Source: an uncultured Clostridia bacterium (GTDB lineage Bacteria > Bacillota > Clostridia > Christensenellales > Aristaeellaceae). Taken from it: DNA of 63,557 nt. Made by a program: the position numbers and the translations under genes. The notes beneath the pieces were generated by a model. The model searched no databases and was not told the DNA's origin. It was given only the letters and a program-made list of their open reading frames with translations. Location of the stretch: NCBI GenBank assembly GCA_934663625.1, contig CAKUKP010000003.1, positions 1 through 63,557 of the forward strand, given 5' to 3'. Positions within the stretch are counted from its first letter, which is position 1. Every line of letters begins with the position of its first letter. Of this stretch, positions 36,301-44,800 are shown piece by piece.

Positions 36301-37648
36301 CCTGCGCGTGCTGAAGCTGTACCGCGCGCAGGTGATCGATCTGTTGACCGGCGAAGCGGCGGAAAACCATGCGGCGATTTCTTTGAACTGGACGATTCCC
36401 ACGCCCCGATACAACGAATCCGCCTACGATAAAATCGGGGTCGCGCAGCTTGCCGATGCGGGCGCGGCGCGCCAACTGGAAAGCGCAATGCAGGGCGGCA
36501 AAATCCGTTTTGCCGCGCAGGGCGATGGATTGATCGGCGTGGTGGGCACCAAGGCGGAAATCAAAACGGTGGATTCCGAAAAGGGCTCCAACAGCGTGCT
36601 GGATGAACTGGAACAGTGGCGCAAAAACAACGCGCAGAACGGCGGACTCGGAAACGGCGGCGCGGCGATGCGCAGCTTTTCCACGGCGCAGAGCGGCGCG
36701 GTTGCCTATTATGGACAGGCGATTGCGACCGGCGAATGGGTCTATCAGCGCAATGTGATCTATCCTGCGCTGCTGGCGGAATTGACCGATGCGCAGGTGG
36801 CGGTCTATGCGGCGATGAGCGAAGCGGTGGAAAACGGCGATAACAGCTTCTTTGCGCAGGCGATCGATCCGGATGATTTTGATACTGTGGAGGCGTGCTA
36901 TCGATTGTCCAATCCGCTGTCCGTGCTGGTTACGGCGTTTGATTATCGAATCGCCGATGGCGTGGCGGATGTGGAATACGCGCTTCCGGAGGAAGAACAC
37001 ATGCGTGCGATCGATGAATGGCGCGCACAGATCGAACGAATCGTGAATTATTGCCTGATTCAGGGCGATACGGAAATCACCGCGGCGCGCCTGTACCAGT
37101 ATGTTACATCCTGTATGCAGGCGGCACAGCCCGATCCGGAATCGGAAGATGATCCGTATGCGGCGTTCTATCCCGGCGCGTTCTACGCGCTGATGCAAAA
37201 CGGCGTGGCCGCCAACGATGCATCCGCCGCCTATGCGTATCTTCTGATGCAGACCGGCGTGGAATGCATCCCCGTGCGCGAAGCGATAGATGCGGCAATT
37301 ATGGAAGATGCAGATGCGCAGCTGCGGCACCAATGGCTGATTGTATGGACGGGCAGCGCATATTCCCACGTCGATCCGGAGCTGGATATCGCGCAGGCGG
37401 CGGATGCGGACGCGGAGCGCGATACGCTGGGGCATTTCGGCATGAGCGATGAAAAATGCCGTTATGCGCTGCAGCTGGAACGCGCGATCGAAATGGCGGT
37501 TCCCGATGCGCTGTACAGACAGATAAAATCATCGAAGGCAGATGAAGATGCGGAAAGCCTATTTGCCGTGCCCGAATGTCCGGATGGGCTTGCGGGCTAC
37601 GGAATGCAGCAGACGGTAACGATGAACGATGCAGGAGGGGAGGATTGA
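30329..37648 (+). CDS. Giant secreted surface protein: GLUG repeats, PQQ-like beta-propeller, helical repeats
   Basis: 2439 residues. The signal peptide (ILLAAAFLFNTALA) and an E/T/P-rich linker (about 40-145) come first. GLUG beta-helix repeats follow (about 150-560; YVGGVAGNAGAVSG, YIGGVAGSASSVAD), then Ig/cadherin-like modules (about 595-1105). A PQQ-like beta-propeller (about 1108-1534) has blades such as SSPILVDGYLVCTAKQNIFK and STPVVYNGRAYVGVSG. An Ig-like module and about four helical repeats (1626-1880; AIGEVTxESG) come next. The C-terminus resembles a transglutaminase core (YAYLLMQTGVECIPV, RHQWLIVW) but has Ala where the Cys should be. No dockerin or anchor is seen. Control by a cobalamin riboswitch suggests B12 capture; the propeller recalls the Bacteroides B12 binder BtuG only in fold. 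Confidence 0.8.
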   Translation: MKRGQFFFRCMCILLAAAFLFNTALAEIVNVEPVSTADFSIEPETTIETIEYESGPADAADSTPAPETGLDATQAPVETPAATIEAEATIAPEVTPEPEVTAEPEATIEPETTVETEATPEATIDPEATPNPEETPATDENRPESIDGVYQIGTAEELAWFAALANGTLSAEEQDGHACAVLTCDIDLAERAWLPIGNPAAPYAGDFNGAGHSVTGLSIHAADGYQALFGYLAGGAHVRDLNVYGSVETEGDYAAGIAAYSDGTLTNARNFCDVVSAGKCVGGVQGGGSGSVSGCENHGAVRGYGYVGGVAGNAGAVSGSANYGAISGAHQYIGGVAGSASSVADCENAGGVSIRGVFVTSHDRYEGGYLGGVAGNTGSARDCVNRGDVKTDAQGDAFISSAAGVAGRCTDTTSNCRNYGSVAIRGSYIAGVTGGNGGGRVVKCINYGDVINSADGGEQTGGVASAGQVELCVNYGDVRGHQSVGGVCGGTANSTVRASYNLGAVSGKNSTGGVAGVCISIEWCYNAGTVSCRGNVAGMIAGSVSRAENCYYIENDSIYSRAGTALDAAALRMCMRDSDAYQLNFDTGCQSGYPLLAFQQGGAAVEIDSIRLPDGANDAIGVRMGGDLRGLPENVSVSAGGLEVICAAEWTCADFDIQRAGTYTFAPRVSISGCRIGSGSDVCEITVRVCAEEELPVITAWRLADGVPTVYTSDYGCAPEGFPTEAWAMIDGAEQCIPIEWAAPENLDYTDVETEFIYTAQPVGALRVGDDVPPLCVSLRMLPLALISDLCFTDRNNAEAAAYALSYQGCTEGDQGSVFHYTLDIFDSTGALYMWTELNAGYPDCTVQYRYQKLDATGAERTGSLRAGKSLNLNGFVNRSAIYARENTLVLEARANGDADIVQRYEIQTRLAPTLASLRVRSGETDAYLIPQFDGQWMDYSTQIPVDENGCDVIFAPWLSDVEITVNGNSVQIGADGGVSCSIELGAEAAEVEIALARTANGERVESRYRLKLTHQQETTLEVRLNPENALFFIENDIVGRAFAGADGLYRLIRGYDYTYTATTQGYIAQTGELIADGETMSLSIDLAVAEENADIHPDIDSEWGDFRGSEDNNGVTGALSPISASDAVLYWANQAGISYSSDAVSSPILVDGYLVCTAKQNIFKIDTVTGEIVQVGDMVKKSAFNITPPTYAAGMIFVALADGCVQAFNADTLASLWVYTDALGGQPNSPISYRKGYIYTGFWNGETNDGNWVCLSVTDEDPSRETEPKRATWTYRQKGGFYWAGACVRDGFLLVGADDGETGSKSQTGNLLSLEPGTGRLIDCLSGLDADVRCSICYDSKTNRYYFTSKGGYFYSVAVSSDGYFDRGSLKKLDLRGGRTYEGKDVEGMSTSTPVVYNGRAYVGVSGVGQFSAYSGHCIAVIDLSSWSIAYTCPTKGYPQTSGLLTNAYENTGLVYIYFFENMSPGSLRIIRDCPGQTQMLSIYDGSPIKTAEAVFTPRGAQRQYVLCSPIVDQYGTIYFKNDSGHMMALGSMISEIEVVDTPVRLLYEEGEVFSGEGMQVRARMANGLTRDVSAYVSYSQEALTPEDTDITIYFTHVRYNNDAEIIDPPQTALNITVLSHADMSALRQTVEAIEALDEITIESGEAIRDARAKYDALTARLQELVRNLNHLTAAEEEYALLARQEQEKIDRAERLIAAIGEVTAESGETIREAFSICESLSDSGRAQMKSYPELLEKQARYEALIARIDADAAAVMRMISALGEITVESGAKIYAARDAYDALNAAAKARVTNLAMLEEAEARYRALIDASGEAARRVSDLIEAIGEVTLDRENAIMRAREAYDALDVDSAQRVDNYETLLAAEKTLAELKQQRDALAEVTAALTELYNQIRAIAPTADAVSAENIAEIAPLLQKVFDTIGALDDAQRALMHDYTAEAEDYRLAIAGVNHADVAIGVSVEGLAWYQQLRVSVCAGGDADYQRYASAVSPLRVLKLYRAQVIDLLTGEAAENHAAISLNWTIPTPRYNESAYDKIGVAQLADAGAARQLESAMQGGKIRFAAQGDGLIGVVGTKAEIKTVDSEKGSNSVLDELEQWRKNNAQNGGLGNGGAAMRSFSTAQSGAVAYYGQAIATGEWVYQRNVIYPALLAELTDAQVAVYAAMSEAVENGDNSFFAQAIDPDDFDTVEACYRLSNPLSVLVTAFDYRIADGVADVEYALPEEEHMRAIDEWRAQIERIVNYCLIQGDTEITAARLYQYVTSCMQAAQPDPESEDDPYAAFYPGAFYALMQNGVAANDASAAYAYLLMQTGVECIPVREAIDAAIMEDADAQLRHQWLIVWTGSAYSHVDPELDIAQAADADAERDTLGHFGMSDEKCRYALQLERAIEMAVPDALYRQIKSSKADEDAESLFAVPECPDGLAGYGMQQTVTMNDAGGED

Positions 37649-37650
37649 GC

Positions 37651-39069
37651 ATGCGAATCATACGAAAGATGAGCGTGTGCCTTGCGGCGATGCTGGTATT
37701 GCAAAGCGCGCTGCCCGCGTGCATGAGCGAGGAAGCGCCCGCGGTGCTGGAAACGCCCGCGCCGACCGAAGCGCCTACGGAGGTTCCTACAGAAACGCCC
37801 GCGCCCACGGAAACACCCGTGCTGACGGAAACGCCCGCGCCGACGGAAACGCCCGTGCCCACGGAAACGCCCGCACCGACCGAAGCGCCTACGGAGGTTC
37901 CTACAGAAACGCCCGCGCCGAGCGAAGCGCCTACGGAAGCACCGATGGAAACGCCCGCGCCGAGCGAAGCGCCTACGGAAGCACCGATGGAAACGCCCGC
38001 GCCGAGCGAAGTTCCCACGGAAGCGCCGGCAGAAACGCCTGTGCCGTCGGAAATGCCGGAAGTACCCGAAAACGAACCGGAGGATCAGAATCCGGAGGAT
38101 CAGGCGGACGATGAAGATGCGCAGATCGAACCGGTAACGCGCGATAACAGCATCGGCTGGAAGGGCGTGGTGCCGAGCAGCGAGCGCGGCATGGCGATCC
38201 CCCTGCTGCTGCAATACGATTATGATCGTACCGTGCTGTATTACAATGGTCAGGCGAAATCCGTCGCCACATCCGGCTGCGGCGCGGCGTGCGTATCGAT
38301 GGTGATCGCCTATCTTACGAATAACACCGATCAGAATCCATATTCGCTGTTCTGCAAGGCGGTGGATGCGGGCAGATACCACGGCAGCGGTCTGAGCCAT
38401 GAAACGCTCAGCTGGCTGGCGAACAGCTGCGGCGTAAAAACCCGCTGGATATCCGGCAATGCGGATTCGATCCGTGAAGCGCTGGAGGCGGGCAAGCCGG
38501 TGATCGCGCACATGGGCGCGGGCATCTTCACCGGAAACGGCCATTACATCGTGCTGCGCGGGCTTACCGAGGATGGCAAGGTGCTGGTAAACGATCCGGG
38601 CAGTTCCTCCAGAAGCCGCATGGCATATCCGATGAAAACCATACTGAAACAGGCGCGCACATCGCCGGGATTCATGGTATGCAGCGTGGAAGGCGCGGAA
38701 GCGGAAAGCACCCCTGAACCGACGGTTGAGCCGACAGCAGAGCCTGCGATTGAACCCACGGCGGAACCGACGATCGAACCGACGATTGAACCCACGGTTG
38801 AGCCGACGGCAGAACCTGCGATTGAACCCACAGCGGAGCCTACGATTGAACCGACCGCCGAACCCGAAATGGATGCGGCGCGGCGGCTGGATGTAAACGG
38901 ATCCGGTAGGGTGGATATCTGCGATGCGCAGATGATCTATGATGCGATGATGCAGGGCGATGCTTCGGATATCTCCGAAGAAATGCGCATGATCGCCGAT
39001 GTAAACGGCGATGGCGCGGTGGATCATCAGGATATACTGTGCGTCCTGAATTATATAAGAAATCAATGA
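37651..39069 (+). CDS. Secreted C39-like cysteine peptidase with C-terminal dockerin
   Basis: 472 residues. The signal peptide ends ALPAC and could be a lipoprotein signal. A long Pro/Thr/Glu linker of repeated APTEAPTEVPTE units spans about 30-150. A Peptidase_C39_2 domain (about 175-347) has Cys210 in TSGCGAACVSM and His298 in NGHYIVLRG, with VNDPGS after it. A second TEPTIEPT linker and a type I dockerin (410-472; DVNGSGRVDICDA and DVNGDGAVDHQDI) end the protein. It starts 2 nt after the giant gene. It probably docks onto the scaffoldin-like protein downstream and cleaves surface or bound peptides. Confidence 0.88.
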   Translation: MRIIRKMSVCLAAMLVLQSALPACMSEEAPAVLETPAPTEAPTEVPTETPAPTETPVLTETPAPTETPVPTETPAPTEAPTEVPTETPAPSEAPTEAPMETPAPSEAPTEAPMETPAPSEVPTEAPAETPVPSEMPEVPENEPEDQNPEDQADDEDAQIEPVTRDNSIGWKGVVPSSERGMAIPLLLQYDYDRTVLYYNGQAKSVATSGCGAACVSMVIAYLTNNTDQNPYSLFCKAVDAGRYHGSGLSHETLSWLANSCGVKTRWISGNADSIREALEAGKPVIAHMGAGIFTGNGHYIVLRGLTEDGKVLVNDPGSSSRSRMAYPMKTILKQARTSPGFMVCSVEGAEAESTPEPTVEPTAEPAIEPTAEPTIEPTIEPTVEPTAEPAIEPTAEPTIEPTAEPEMDAARRLDVNGSGRVDICDAQMIYDAMMQGDASDISEEMRMIADVNGDGAVDHQDILCVLNYIRNQ

Positions 39070-39084
39070 TAAGGAGAATGGGGA

Positions 39085-41088
39085 ATGAAGAAAATACTGA
39101 TCACCCTGCTGATGTTTGCCCTGCTGCTTCCGGCATGTGCCGGCGCGGCGCTGGCTGCGGGCGGCGATTATGGCAAAGCGAAAACGGTGTATTTCACGCT
39201 GTCCTGCGATGGCGTGCCGGTGAAGGGCAACGATGATAACCAGACGACGCTTTCGCATCTGAAGGTCACCGTGCCGTACTTTGATCTGGCGGAATACGAT
39301 CTGCAGGATTTTTACCGCTATCCCGCCGCCAGCTTTGAGGAGGGCGGCGCGTACATCGGCGATGAAGTGGTGCAAAGCCCTACGGTGCTGCATTTGTATC
39401 TGTATATGCTCGAAAGGTATTATATGGGTCTTGATGATTCGCAGTGCTGCCGGGGCGGGAGCGATCTTGCGCAGAACTATGGATCGGTAAACGATATCAA
39501 CGGCCGCGAACTGACCGGCTTTGATGAAAATGCGTTGATGATTACCGGAAGCTCCACATCGATGTACATGCGGAATTTCTGGGGACACGATGAAAATCTG
39601 ATGTACTACGTAAACCACCAGTATCCGCTGATGGCGGCGGGCTGGGGATCGACCGCCGATTACATCCTGCTGGAGGACGGCATGACGATCGATGTGGCGA
39701 TGTTCACGGATTGGTCGTTTTACAACGATGGCGGCGCGTTCGTATTCTTCGATCAGGATGAATACACCGTCGTAAAGGGACAGCCGCTCACCGTGCAGAC
39801 GCTGAAAACGGAAACCGTGGCGTGCGAGGATGGTTCCTCCTACGAAAGCAAGCGCATCGGGGGATTGAACGTTTCGGCGTATGATCTCGAAGCGGAAAAA
39901 TCGATCGGCAGCTTTACGGTGCTGCCCGATGATGATAGCAAGCACAGCTATACTTTTACCGAAGCGGGCGATTATCAGATTCTGGGTCTGGATCCGAATA
40001 TGGGCACGGCGGACGCGCGCTTTGCCCCGCCCAGCGCCATCGTGCACGTGCTGAACGAAATGGTGCCGCTGGCCGGATTGGAGCTGGATTATTCGGAATA
40101 CATTCTGGCGGACGCGGAGCCGCTGAAGCTGAACGCGATCCTTACGCCCGAAAACGCCACCGGCGTTGAAATTACGTGGGAAACCAGCGATCCCAAAGTC
40201 GCCACCGTTTCCGCAATCGGCGTGATCAAAACGCAGGGCAAGGGCGAATGCGTGATCACCTGCACCGCGAAGGACGGCGCGGGCAATGCGTTTACGAAGG
40301 AATGTAAGATCACCGTGCAGGATAAGGTGAACGTTACCGGCGTTTCGCTGAATCAGACGGAATTGCGCCTGGCGGTGGGTGAAACCTGCGAAGATCTGAT
40401 TGCGACCGTTGAGCCGGAAAACGCCAACAGGAAATCCATCTTCTGGACGAGCAGCGAGGGCGTTCTGGCGGAGGATCAGAAAACCGTGCACGTGCAGAGC
40501 AACAACGGCGCGCTGACCGCGCTGGCGGAGGGCGAGGTTACAATCTATGCGGTAAGCTATGAAGATCCGAATTTTGCAAAGCATGCCGATTTCCGCGATT
40601 TCCGCGTGGACGAACTGGATAGCGAAACGGGTTTGTACGCAGTCTGCCGCGTGATCGTGGGCGATACGGCGGAGCCCGTGCTGAACCACAGCCGCGTGGA
40701 GCTGGCGACGGGCGATGGCATCGCGCTGGACGCGGGCGCGCAGGGCGCGGCGTGGGAAAGCAGCAATCCCGCGGTGGCGACGGTTGAAAACGGCGCTGTG
40801 ACCGCAAAGGGCGCGGGCGTTGCGGTGATCACCGCGACCCTCAATGGAAAGAGCGCGTCCTGCACCGTGGCGGTCGATCGGAAGATCGGCAAAATTTCCG
40901 GCGACGGCGCGGACAAGGCGAATGTAAACGATGCGGTGCTGATCCTGCAATCCATTTCCGGATCGGCCGCGCTTTCCGAGGATCAGAAGCTGCTGGCGGA
41001 TGTAAACGGCGATGGCAGCGCCGATGTAAACGATGCGATCCTGATTCTGCGCTATACGGCGGGACTGGTAGATTCGCTGACCGACTGA
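39085..41088 (+). CDS. Secreted DUF4430-like protein with Big_2 domains and dockerin
   Basis: 667 residues. After a signal peptide (LLPACAGAALA), the N-terminal part (about 30-320) contains LMYYVNHQYPLMAAGW and LLEDGMTIDVAMFTDW. This resembles the xYxVNGxYP / DGDxIxVxxY pattern of DUF4430. Two Big_2 Ig-like domains follow (LDYSEYILADAEPLKLNAIL, VTGVSLNQTELRLAVGE), plus a third short one, then a dockerin (ANVNDAVLILQ, ADVNGDGSADVNDAILIL). AAGGAG is 8 nt before the ATG. It is a second candidate cobalamin-binding subunit, made to dock rather than to sit in the membrane. Confidence 0.78.
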   Translation: MKKILITLLMFALLLPACAGAALAAGGDYGKAKTVYFTLSCDGVPVKGNDDNQTTLSHLKVTVPYFDLAEYDLQDFYRYPAASFEEGGAYIGDEVVQSPTVLHLYLYMLERYYMGLDDSQCCRGGSDLAQNYGSVNDINGRELTGFDENALMITGSSTSMYMRNFWGHDENLMYYVNHQYPLMAAGWGSTADYILLEDGMTIDVAMFTDWSFYNDGGAFVFFDQDEYTVVKGQPLTVQTLKTETVACEDGSSYESKRIGGLNVSAYDLEAEKSIGSFTVLPDDDSKHSYTFTEAGDYQILGLDPNMGTADARFAPPSAIVHVLNEMVPLAGLELDYSEYILADAEPLKLNAILTPENATGVEITWETSDPKVATVSAIGVIKTQGKGECVITCTAKDGAGNAFTKECKITVQDKVNVTGVSLNQTELRLAVGETCEDLIATVEPENANRKSIFWTSSEGVLAEDQKTVHVQSNNGALTALAEGEVTIYAVSYEDPNFAKHADFRDFRVDELDSETGLYAVCRVIVGDTAEPVLNHSRVELATGDGIALDAGAQGAAWESSNPAVATVENGAVTAKGAGVAVITATLNGKSASCTVAVDRKIGKISGDGADKANVNDAVLILQSISGSAALSEDQKLLADVNGDGSADVNDAILILRYTAGLVDSLTD

Positions 41089-41136
41089 TTGCGGCGATAT
41101 GCCGTTTCAGAATAGCTGAAGGGAGAGATGGTTGGA

Positions 41137-41823
41137 ATGAAACGAATTGCGGCGGTTCTGCTGGCGATTCTGCTGGCAGCCGCGCTGCCCGCCGCGCTTG
41201 CGGCGGTGGAGGACGATCCGCATTACGTTGAAAAGTTCACCCTTGCAGATGGAACCGAACTTTCGACGAAGGTGGCTTACAAGGCGGAATGGGAATATGT
41301 CCGGTGGGGCAATACGGAGGTCGCACAGGATATTCCCGTATACACCGTAACGGTTCCGGAAGGCACCGAAAACGTTCGGATTTACTTTACGGAAGAGGGA
41401 ACGGAGGTTTTCTGCGGTTCCGATACCGGAAGCGCTCTGTACACGCTGGTATACGATGTGGAGAGAGATACGACCGACGAGGCGAATTACACCCAGCCGG
41501 TCAATCCGGAGGACGAGGATCATTTCGTTGTAACCGTAACGTTTGATAAGGGCTATGTGCTGCAAAAAAGAGACGGCTGCGATGCGGCGGCCATCCTTGT
41601 ATTCGAGGTGGGCGATCTGCCCGCGCCCGATCAGCCCATATCCGGCGATGTAAACGGCGATAAATCCGTGGATGTAAACGACGCCATCGCGATTCTGCGG
41701 CATGTGGCGGGGCTGGAAGCGGTCACCGGCGATGCGCTGACCGCGGCGGATGTGAACGGCGATCAGGCGGTGGACGTAAACGATGCCATCGTGATTCTGA
41801 AGCAGATCGCGGGCACGAATTGA
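41137..41823 (+). CDS. Small secreted dockerin protein of unknown function
   Basis: 228 residues. A signal peptide (AAVLLAILLAAALPAALA) precedes an unrecognised beta-rich domain of about 125 residues (about 25-155; PVYTVTVPEGTENVRIYFTE). The dockerin is nearly ideal, with two repeats, DVNGDKSVDVNDAIAILR and DVNGDQAVDVNDAIVILK. The ATG at 41,137 suits the GGGAG site better than the one at 41,128. Function unknown; the dockerin marks it as a subunit of the cohesin-based complex. Confidence 0.82.
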   Translation: MKRIAAVLLAILLAAALPAALAAVEDDPHYVEKFTLADGTELSTKVAYKAEWEYVRWGNTEVAQDIPVYTVTVPEGTENVRIYFTEEGTEVFCGSDTGSALYTLVYDVERDTTDEANYTQPVNPEDEDHFVVTVTFDKGYVLQKRDGCDAAAILVFEVGDLPAPDQPISGDVNGDKSVDVNDAIAILRHVAGLEAVTGDALTAADVNGDQAVDVNDAIVILKQIAGTN

Positions 41824-41824
41824 T

Positions 41825-41853
41825 CAATATCGGCGCATGCGCCGTACATATTG
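41825..41853 (+). other. Intercistronic hairpin before the scaffoldin-like gene
   Basis: CAATAT/ATATTG encloses the GGCGCATGCGCC palindrome. No T-tract follows, so it may stabilise or process the operon mRNA rather than end it. Confidence 0.4.
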
Positions 41854-41878
41854 AAAATTACAGGAAGGAAAGAACGAA

Positions 41879-44800
41879 ATGACTACCAAGACAAATCGGT
41901 TTGCCAGCATTTTGCTGGTGCTGGCAATGCTGCTCACGGCGGTTCTGCCCTCCTTCGCCGCACTGGCGGAGGGCACGGCGAAGGTGACGTTCGTCAGCTC
42001 GGCCGCGGAAGCGCTGAAGCCGGGCGATACGTTTACCGTAACGCCGAAGATCGAAGATAACCCCGGCTTTGCGGGGGTTACCTGGAAGCTGAAATACGAT
42101 AACGAAGCGCTTGAGCTTGTATCGATCCAGAAGAGCAGAGCCTATCTGTTCGGCGGCGGAACCTTTATTCCCAACGTTGAATACGGCCAGAACAATCTGG
42201 TCTATGCCAACGGCGAATGCGAAATTGAAAACGGCGATCTTTGCGTGCTGAATTTCAAGGTGCGCGAAAACGCCGCCGCGGGCGATTACACGGTAAGCGT
42301 GGCGAAGTCCGATGCGGATTTCAAATTCGTGGCGCTGAATTCGGTAAATGTGCCCGTGAATTTCACGCCCTGCACCGTGCAGGTTGCCGGCAGCGAATCC
42401 GAATATGCGAACGCACAGATCGTATATTGCAAGGGCACGGCGGGCGCATATGAATATATCCCCGTGGGCGATACCCTGTATATCAACAATTACGCAAAAC
42501 AGGGCGATGATCGCGAGGTTATTGCCGAATACAAAATTGCGGTTGTAAACAAAAATGAGATCGTATCCGAAATGAGCGATGATCAGTGGGCGGTGGAAGG
42601 CAGCGTATTCAAGACCGCTGCGCATGTCGCTTCCGATCCGAATGGCGTTTTCACCGTAAATGCAACCGGAAAGCTGGAAGATGCGGCGGGCAAGCTGACC
42701 GCAACGCTTCCAGACGGAACGGCGCTTACAACGAACGTTCATGTTACCAAAACGCCGTGGAAGATTACGCCGAACGGCGTGGAGGGCATTTCCGGCGATC
42801 AGTATCGCAGTTCTCTCAAGGCGGCATACGCCTATGTCGGCGATACGTTCAAGTTTACCTATCAGCTTCAGACCGCGACCAACGGAACGGTAAAGGGAAC
42901 GAATCTGCAGCTGCGCTTCAGCTCGGCGAACGATAAGATCGCTTCCGTCGCCGCGGATGGAACGATTACCGCCGTGGGCAAGGGCAGCACGAAGATTACC
43001 GTTTCCGCGGTGGGCTACAATTATGGCGTGCCGACGGAAATCGCGCTGCTGAATCCGATCGATGTGTATGTGGACCCTGATTACATAACGAATTTCGTTC
43101 TGGCCGATGCGGATGGCAATGTACGCACGGAAAACATTGCGAGCGCGAAGGGCACTGTTCCGCAGCTGACGATGAATGCGGGCGAGGAAATCACCCTGTT
43201 CGTTAAGGGTATGCCGAATCTGGCGAATGCGGAATGCTCCGGTACGATCGCAAGCCAGAAGCAGTTCACGGTAAAAACCGGCAAGACCGCGCTGACCGCG
43301 ACCACGAACGATGATGGCAGCGTAACCCTGAAGGCGGGGAATGTAACCGAGGATACGACCGCGACGGTTACCAGCCCGCAGTATTATCGCAGCAAGGTGG
43401 ATAGCAGCAACCTGTTTGCTGAAACCTTTACGCTGACGGTAAACATCAAGGCCGCGCCGGATTACAGTAAGGCGTATCTGGCGGTGCGTCAGGGCAAGGG
43501 CACGGCGGATGATCCCTACACCTATCAGGCCATCGGCGATGAAACCGTTTATCTGAACGCGCACGGCGCGGTCGGCGGCATGAGCTGGACGGGCGCCGCG
43601 GGCATCTTCGCCATGCTGGGCGATGAACCGATCGAAGGCGTCACCTGGGCGCTGGAAAACAAGGACAACGCGCAGTTCGACACCCTGAATGAAAACCAGT
43701 ACAAGCCCGGCGTATGCGTCAACGCGCGCGCGAGCGGCGGCAAGGTGGGCGCGAACGCGCTGACGGCAACCCTGCCGAACGGCACGCAGCTGACCGCCAA
43801 GCTGGAAATGGTATTCCTGGCGACCAAGATGCCGATCACCGGTCTGGACGGCGCGGATGTATTCAGCGCGCGGTTCACGGGCAGCGGCGATACCCGTCAG
43901 GATTATTACGCGGGCAGCGTGGGCAGCCAGTTCACGGTGAAATACAACCTGCTGTATCAGAGCAGCATCATGAAGGATGCGGATCAGCTGGCGACCAACC
44001 ATGTAACCTATCGCTCCACCAATGAAAGCGTCGCGACCGTGGATGAAAACGGCGTGGTTACGCTGGTGGGCGCGGGCGAAGCGACCATCAACGCCGTGCT
44101 CGGCGCGAAGCTGGCGCTGCGTGATCAGGAACTGGTTTCCACCCCGATCCATGTGCAGTGCGGCGATTACGCCACGGATTACAACTGGTATAAGAACGGC
44201 GAAAAGCTGGCGCGCGATTACGATGTCAGTTCCAGCACGCCCAATACCTACATCTACACCAAAACGAGCGTAGAAGAAGGCAAGGAAACGGAATTTGCCG
44301 TAAAATCGCTTCCGGAGGGAACCACGGTTTCCATCGTGGAGGACAGCGTAGCTTCCAAGGACGCATCTACCGTAGAAGTGACCATGAAGGATGCGACTAC
44401 CCTGATCATCAAGGGTATGAAGGAATCGGCTGCGCTTACGCAGGTGAGCGTCAAGCTCGACCGCGGCACCGGAACGCCCAGCTTCGCAAGCATCTACGTA
44501 ACCGTAGAAAAAGCGGCTGTACCTGCGGTGGAAAGCGTAACGCTGGATAAGCGCGAGCTTTCCCTGAACGTGGAAGAAACTGACAAGCTGACGGCAACCG
44601 TACTGCCTGCAGACGCGGATCAGAGCATCCTGTGGACTTCCTCCAATGAACAGGCTGCCACCGTTTCCGAGGATGGCACCGTAACCGCGATTGCGGAAGG
44701 CACGGCGACCATCACCGCAAAGAGCGCTTCCGATGAAACGAAGTTCGCGACCTGCGAAGTGACCGTCACCAAGGTGGTTCCGGTAACCGGCATCAGCTGG

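Noticed and set aside
35069..37435. A 788-codon antisense open frame at the 3' half of the giant gene
   Set aside because: Composition matches the other mirror frames and there is no start signal. The helical repeats on the plus strand explain the region.
37741..38060. Short tandem repeats considered as a CRISPR or regulatory array
   Set aside because: They are in frame and encode the Pro/Thr/Glu linker of the C39-dockerin protein.
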